Shown: one piece after another, positions 7,084 to 8,582 of the stretch
How positions within the stretch are numbered: position 1 is the stretch's first letter
Layout: the number at the start of each line of letters is the position of its first letter
Source: Chloroflexota bacterium
GTDB lineage: Bacteria; Chloroflexota; UBA11872; VXOZ01
Direction of reading: 5' to 3'
DNA length: 8,582 bases
Assembly (NCBI GenBank): GCA_009839775.1
Contig: VXOZ01000204.1
Location: 1-8,582 of the forward strand
The notes under the pieces: model-generated
Databases searched by the model: none
What the model saw: only the letters and a program-made list of their open reading frames with translations
Told to the model about the DNA's origin: nothing
Program-made: the position numbers and the translations under genes

Positions 7084-7167
7084 TCAAGGTCTCTTTGACA
7101 CACCGAATGGGTGCCCCGCACGACAGTTAGCTAAGGCGTGCAGGTTGTGAACAACGAATGACGCCAT
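7084..7167 (-). CDS. Possible 27-residue leader open frame
   Basis: ATG at 7167 is preceded by AGGAGG (7177-7182) at 9-nt spacing, and the frame reads MASFVVHNLHALANCRAGHP plus seven more residues to a TGA. It begins about 30 nt inside the predicted sigma-54 transcript and ends before the GC hairpin at 7031-7050. The good ribosome site is the only support. There is no recognisable protein family, and a chance match is quite possible. Confidence 0.25.
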   Translation of the reverse strand: MASFVVHNLHALANCRAGHPFGVSKRP

Positions 7168-7209
7168 GGGGTGCGGCCTCCTATTCCGCATCGGCTTCGC
7201 TGATATGTA

Positions 7210-7226
7210 TGCAAATTCCGTGCCAA
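7210..7226 (-). promoter_or_regulatory. Sigma-54 (RpoN) -24/-12 promoter
   Basis: The minus strand reads TTGGCACGGAATTTGCA. This matches every position of the consensus YTGGCACGrNNNTTGCW, with GG at 7223-7224 and GC at 7211-7212 at the correct spacing. The expected start site is about 7199. The transcript runs left into the 178-residue protein gene at 6995 and possibly on to the giant gene. A sigma-54 activator is encoded immediately upstream, with candidate binding repeats in between, so this is probably its target. Confidence 0.9.
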
Positions 7227-7242
7227 TAAGCGCACTTTGCAC

Positions 7243-7277
7243 AAAAAAACCGTTCAGCAATGCCTTAACAGACTGAA
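7243..7277 (-). terminator. Weak terminator-like hairpin between activator gene and sigma-54 promoter
   Basis: On the minus strand TTCAG (7273-7277) can pair with CTGAA (7253-7257) across a 15-nt loop, followed shortly by seven T (7243-7249). The stem is short and AT-containing, so efficiency is doubtful. Its position would separate activator transcription from the promoter at 7210-7226. Confidence 0.25.
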
Positions 7278-7340
7278 AAACATGGCACTTAAAAATGTAG
7301 GAGCGGTTTTTCGGCCCTGCGTCTCAGATGGGTCGCCGCC

Positions 7341-7400
7341 CATTTTTTGCGTAATTTTTTCTGCATTTGCATAACTTTTTCTGCATTTGCATAATTTTTT
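7341..7400. promoter_or_regulatory. Three tandem 20-bp repeats, candidate upstream activator (enhancer) sites
   Basis: The units are 7341-7360, 7361-7380 and 7381-7400. The last two differ at one base (plus strand CTGCATTTGCATAA followed by a T-rich tail), and the first matches the third at 15 of 20. Each good unit contains TGCATTTGCA, an inverted repeat of TGCA around two bases. The 20-bp period is close to two helical turns, so copies face the same side. They begin two bases after the activator's stop codon and lie about 140-200 bp upstream of the predicted sigma-54 start site, the usual range for enhancer-binding proteins. Confidence 0.65.
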
Positions 7401-7402
7401 CT

Positions 7403-8401
7403 TCACTCCGCCGCCGCTTCCCCTGCGGCTGGTTCGCGCCCCTTCTGGGGTCGCTGTATCCCATACTTTTCCATCCGATAGACCAACTGCTGATGATTCA
7501 TACCTAACAAGCAAGCGGCCCCCCGCTGCCCAGAAACCACCCAATTGGTCTGCTGCAACGCCGCTATAATACGCTGCTTCTCGGCCTCGGCGAGCGACGG
7601 ATCGGCCGCCGGCAAAACCAACCCCACATCAACCGCCGCCCACACATCCGCCATCGCCATGCGCGACCCTTCGCACACGACCACCGCCCGCCGAATCCAC
7701 TGCATCAACTGGCGCACATTGCCCGGCCAAGCATACCCCTGCAAGTAGGCGAGCACCTCGTCGCTCAACGTCCGCACCGGTCGCTGGTACTCGTAGGCAT
7801 ACTGACGCATGAAATGTTCTGCCAACAGGGGAATATCCGCTCGCCGCGCTCGCAATGGCGGCACCGTGAGAAGAAACCCACTCAGGCGATAGTATAAATC
7901 CGCACGGAACGTCCCGTCCTCAATCGCTCGTTGCAGGTCGCGATTAGTCGCCGCCATGATCCGCACATCAATTGGAATGGAGACTGTGCCCCCGACGCGG
8001 GTGAGACGATCCTGCTCCAAGACCCGCAGCAATGCCCGTTGGGCATTCATCGGCATGTCGCCGATTTCATCGAGGAACAGCGTGCCGCCGTGGGCCTGTT
8101 CAAAGGAGCCGTGATGACGACGGGTGGCACTGGTGAAAGCCCCCTTCTCGTGGCCAAACAGTTCGCTTTCGACCAAGCCGACGGGCAAGGCGGCGCAATT
8201 GACGGCGTGGAAGGCGTTGGCACGACGTGCGCTCTGGTGGTGGATCGTCTGGGCGAGCAGGTCCTTACCGACCCCAGTCTCGCCTAATATCAGCACTTGG
8301 ATATCCGTGGTGGCCACCTGCGGCACCCGTTTTAGGATCTGGGCGATAACCGGACTGCGGCTGAGGACTTGGGCCGGTCGTGCGTTGCTTGTTTGCGTCA
8401 T
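7403..8401 (-). CDS. Sigma-54-dependent transcriptional activator (PspF-like enhancer-binding protein without sensor domain)
   Basis: The 332-residue protein is an AAA+ activator that remodels RNA polymerase-sigma-54. Motifs: Walker A GETGVGKD (40-47), the sigma-54 contact loop GAFTSA (87-92, canonical GAFTGA), Walker B GGTLFLDE (105-112), ATNRDL (151-156), arginine-finger region FRADLYYRL (165-173), sensor II WPGNVRQL (225-232), and a Fis-type helix-turn-helix near 293-315 (RGAACLLGMNHQQLVYRMEK). The AAA+ domain starts almost at residue 1, so there is no receiver, GAF or PAS domain; length and layout are like PspF. Control must come from a partner or from expression level. The start at 8401 has GAGGG (8409-8413) 7 nt upstream, inside the preceding small frame, which suggests translational coupling. 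The likely target is the promoter at 7210-7226. Confidence 0.97.
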   Translation of the reverse strand: MTQTSNARPAQVLSRSPVIAQILKRVPQVATTDIQVLILGETGVGKDLLAQTIHHQSARRANAFHAVNCAALPVGLVESELFGHEKGAFTSATRRHHGSFEQAHGGTLFLDEIGDMPMNAQRALLRVLEQDRLTRVGGTVSIPIDVRIMAATNRDLQRAIEDGTFRADLYYRLSGFLLTVPPLRARRADIPLLAEHFMRQYAYEYQRPVRTLSDEVLAYLQGYAWPGNVRQLMQWIRRAVVVCEGSRMAMADVWAAVDVGLVLPAADPSLAEAEKQRIIAALQQTNWVVSGQRGAACLLGMNHQQLVYRMEKYGIQRPQKGREPAAGEAAAE

Positions 8402-8404
8402 TAT

Positions 8405-8503
8405 TCATCCCTCAAGCCACCGGTTGTCTCCGCGGGCATCGGCCCCACTCGTCCACAACAAGGGGATTAGCAGGGCAATCGAGAGAGAAAGTATCCGGCT
8501 CAT
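8405..8503 (-). CDS. Small signal-peptide-like protein, 32 residues
   Basis: ATG at 8503 overlaps the upstream stop as ATGA, and the TGA ends three bases before the activator's ATG. GGAGGGG (8515-8521) lies upstream at slightly long spacing. The product starts MSRILSLSIALLIPLLW and continues TSGADARGDNRWLEG: a positive N-terminus, a hydrophobic core and a possible cleavage after ADA or SGA, leaving a very short polar tail. It may be a secreted or membrane micropeptide, a coupling leader for the activator, or the remnant of a truncated exported protein. The frame stays open upstream to the window edge, so it could also be the C-terminal end of a larger protein. Tight spacing on both sides favours a real translated unit. 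Confidence 0.55.
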   Translation of the reverse strand: MSRILSLSIALLIPLLWTSGADARGDNRWLEG

Positions 8504-8582
8504 TGGTTTGCTCTCCCCTCCGGAGACTGCACCATCAATGACTGCTTCACCTGACCCCAGGAAGACGACTGCGAGGCCGTGG
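8500..8582 (-). CDS. C-terminal fragment of an upstream gene, identity unknown
   Basis: The frame entering from the right edge reads 26 codons to the TGA at 8500-8502, which shares ATGA with the small frame at 8503. The tail contains SSSWGQVKQSLM and is polar. I cannot assign a family. The alternative frame in the same stretch runs in register with the 32-residue peptide, so frame choice rests on the stop/start overlap typical of operons. If right, this gene, the small peptide and the sigma-54 activator form one operon. Confidence 0.45.
   Translation of the reverse strand, partial: TASQSSSWGQVKQSLMVQSPEGRANQ

Noticed and set aside
6996..7121. N-terminal extension of the 178-residue protein to the ATG at 7121
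   Set aside because: That start has no ribosome site and would put 42 polar residues before a clear signal peptide, while the start at 6995 has a near-perfect site.
7254..7544. 96-codon minus-strand frame overlapping the activator's 3' end
   Set aside because: It is out of frame with the activator, and its Lys-rich repeated peptide comes from the 20-bp DNA repeats.
7931..8287. 118-codon plus-strand frame
   Set aside because: It is antisense to the conserved AAA+ motifs of the sigma-54 activator.

Overview
The window looks like a piece of a Gram-negative-type environmental bacterial chromosome. The evidence is a sigma-54 activator, a textbook -24/-12 promoter, Sec signal peptides and strong Shine-Dalgarno sites. 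The organism cannot be named from the sequence. All supported genes lie on the minus strand and read from right to left; the plus-strand open frames are shadows.

Layout from right to left: (1) 8500-8582, the last 26 codons of an unidentified gene, overlapping by ATGA with (2) a 32-residue signal-peptide-like open frame (8405-8503). Three bases later comes (3) a PspF-type sigma-54 enhancer-binding protein with no sensor domain (7403-8401). (4) 7122-7402 is a control region. It holds three tandem 20-bp units just after the activator's stop codon, a weak terminator-like hairpin, and a perfect-consensus sigma-54 promoter at 7210-7226 pointing left. (5) A leader of about 200 nt leads to a 178-residue secreted or membrane-anchored protein (6459-6995) that resembles a subtilase propeptide (I9). 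(6) 6062-6458 is non-coding and contains a 150-bp element with 24-bp inverted termini and two smaller palindromes. (7) From 6061 off the left edge runs one uninterrupted reading frame of at least 2020 codons. It encodes a giant exported mosaic protein: signal peptide, Vps62-like domain, beta-helix-like segment, fibronectin III, cadherin-like and Ig-like domains, then at least six 69-residue repeats.

Proposed logic (inference): the activator binds the 20-bp repeats about 140-200 bp upstream of the sigma-54 start site and switches on the anchored I9-like protein, possibly together with the giant surface protein. The activator has no input domain, so the small peptide or the upstream gene in its own operon may supply the signal.

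Base composition changes inside the giant gene. Its N-terminal coding part (about 4700-6061) is AT-rich, while the rest is GC-rich. This suggests that an N-terminal module of different origin was joined to a resident repeat-rich adhesin.
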